DNA from: a virus
DNA: 22,419 nt
Direction: 5' to 3' (one strand)
Virus record (IMG/VR): IMGVR_UViG_3300035698_027763
Span: 1-22,419 of that record
The notes under the pieces were generated by a model that saw only the letters and a program-made list of their open reading frames with translations, was not told the origin of the DNA and did not search any database. Both the position numbers and the translations under genes were made by a program. This document shows, one piece after another, positions 21,612 to 22,419 of this stretch. How positions within the stretch are numbered: position 1 is the first letter of the stretch; the number at the start of each line of letters is the position of its first letter.

Positions 21612-22419
21612 ATGACGCTAGATAAGGCCGTTGATATTCTGGTAACAGCGATTACGACACAATCTTCTGAAATAAATAGCGCTGTTCTTGTTGAACGCCT
21701 TGAAGAGTTGGCTGCTGAATCTGGATACAGGGACAAGCCCAGCGTGTATAAGGTGCCTTTTAACACTCAGCAGGAAATAGATTCTAAAGCTACACTCTCA
21801 GAGCTCACAGGTGTAACCAGTTCATTAGACATGGTATTCGTGAATGTAAAGCACCATGGAGCTGATGGAGACGCAACAGATGACTATACTGCGATTCTGG
21901 CAGCACACGCAGAGGCTACCACAAATGGCGCCGCCCTTCTGTTTCCGTCGAACAATGCTAACTCCACATATCGAGTTGACACGAACATAACATTTAATGC
22001 AGACACAACCATTGTAATGGCTCCTGGTGCCACACTAAAGCCAGCGTCTGGAGTAACAATTACCATTAATGGTGGGTTGGTCGCTGGGCCCACAAAAATC
22101 TTTGATATGTCTCTTGGCGGGACGATCACCTTTGCAGCAACTGGATATGTGGACCGCGTACTTCCCCAGTGGTGGGGGGCCGTTGGTGACAACAGCACTG
22201 AATGTACTGCCGCCTTCAACTGGGCACTTACCGCGGCTCAAAAAGTTGGAAGGCTGTACATTCCTGCTGGAATTTACAAAATCTCCACACCGATACTGAA
22301 CTTCTCTGCACAAAACTGGTATCTCCATGCAGGAGGCCCTTTAATTGAAGGCGCTGGAATGGAAGATACTATTCTGAAATACTACGGCACGGAGGGATTT
22401 GCATTCGAGCTTGAGAAGC
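21612..22419 (+). CDS. Pectate-lyase-like tailspike protein, N-terminal part
   Basis: The gene runs off the window end with 269 complete codons visible. GGGAG lies just upstream of the ATG. After a helical head-binding region (about 1-70), FVNVKHHGADGDATDDYTAIL (76-96) is the classic pectate-lyase superfamily motif of tailspikes. Beta-rungs follow (YRVDTNITFNADTTIVMAPGATLKP). A second related motif, WWGAVGDNSTECTAAFNWAL (about 184-203), is followed by GRLYIPAGIYKIS and by LIEGAGMEDTILKYYG. It should recognise and perhaps cleave a host surface polysaccharide. Catalytic residues would lie downstream. It starts 66 bases after the zinc protein. Confidence 0.8.
   Translation, partial: MTLDKAVDILVTAITTQSSEINSAVLVERLEELAAESGYRDKPSVYKVPFNTQQEIDSKATLSELTGVTSSLDMVFVNVKHHGADGDATDDYTAILAAHAEATTNGAALLFPSNNANSTYRVDTNITFNADTTIVMAPGATLKPASGVTITINGGLVAGPTKIFDMSLGGTITFAATGYVDRVLPQWWGAVGDNSTECTAAFNWALTAAQKVGRLYIPAGIYKISTPILNFSAQNWYLHAGGPLIEGAGMEDTILKYYGTEGFAFELEK

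Overview
The window is a stretch of a tailed double-stranded DNA phage or prophage (Caudoviricetes), with every supportable gene on the + strand and tightly packed, many joined by 1 to 55 nt overlaps. Genes use the standard code, strong Shine-Dalgarno (SD) sites of the AGGAGG type and some TTG starts, so the host is a bacterium. The XkdF-type prohead protease and PBSX-like portal resemble Bacillota-type head modules, and the radical-SAM gene hints at an anaerobic or low-oxygen host, but no host can be named. No integrase, tRNA, rRNA or host gene is visible.

Layout. 1-2001: the end of a Dam-like DNA adenine methyltransferase, a retropepsin-like aspartic protease, an Xre-type regulator and small proteins (one zinc-binding, one membrane-embedded). 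2020-3801: a radical-SAM protein of the DUF5131-like kind, a transglycosylase-like lysis protein and two small unknown genes. A good sigma70-type promoter at 3816-3844 opens the packaging and head module: small and large terminase (3866-5892), portal (5837-7366), a small unknown gene, and a fusion protein ending in an XkdF-type prohead protease (7753-9276).

The most unusual part is 9277-9736, which contains no gene of normal size. The protease reading frame ends just after its conserved core, and the usual C-terminal tail of this family reappears at 9737 fused to a scaffold-like segment. Between the two halves lie a 50-residue ORF with an ideal SD site, a near-consensus promoter, a leader of about 200 nt with a perfect 17-nt tandem repeat and a 12-bp perfect stem, and a strong intrinsic terminator. 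The tandem repeats can also pair with the 5' arm of the terminator. This looks like an independently transcribed small-RNA unit, or an attenuator, inserted into the protease gene directly upstream of the scaffold and capsid genes.

After this come the major capsid protein (10616-11740), a small SAP-like protein, a 718-residue protein with seven repeats of about 75 residues (probable capsid decoration or surface protein), two small genes, and two large beta-rich proteins (15095-18480) that look like adhesins or fibres. Only then come the connector genes: a gp6-like adaptor (19146-19976), a head-closure protein (19978-20316), a 28-residue hydrophobic micro-ORF, and a protein apparently fusing a tail-terminator domain to a tail-tube-like domain (20404-21312). 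The window ends inside a pectate-lyase-like tailspike gene (21612 onward). Packaging genes fill the capsid through the portal, the scaffold and protease direct head assembly and maturation, the connectors join head to tail, and the beta-rich proteins probably mediate surface binding.
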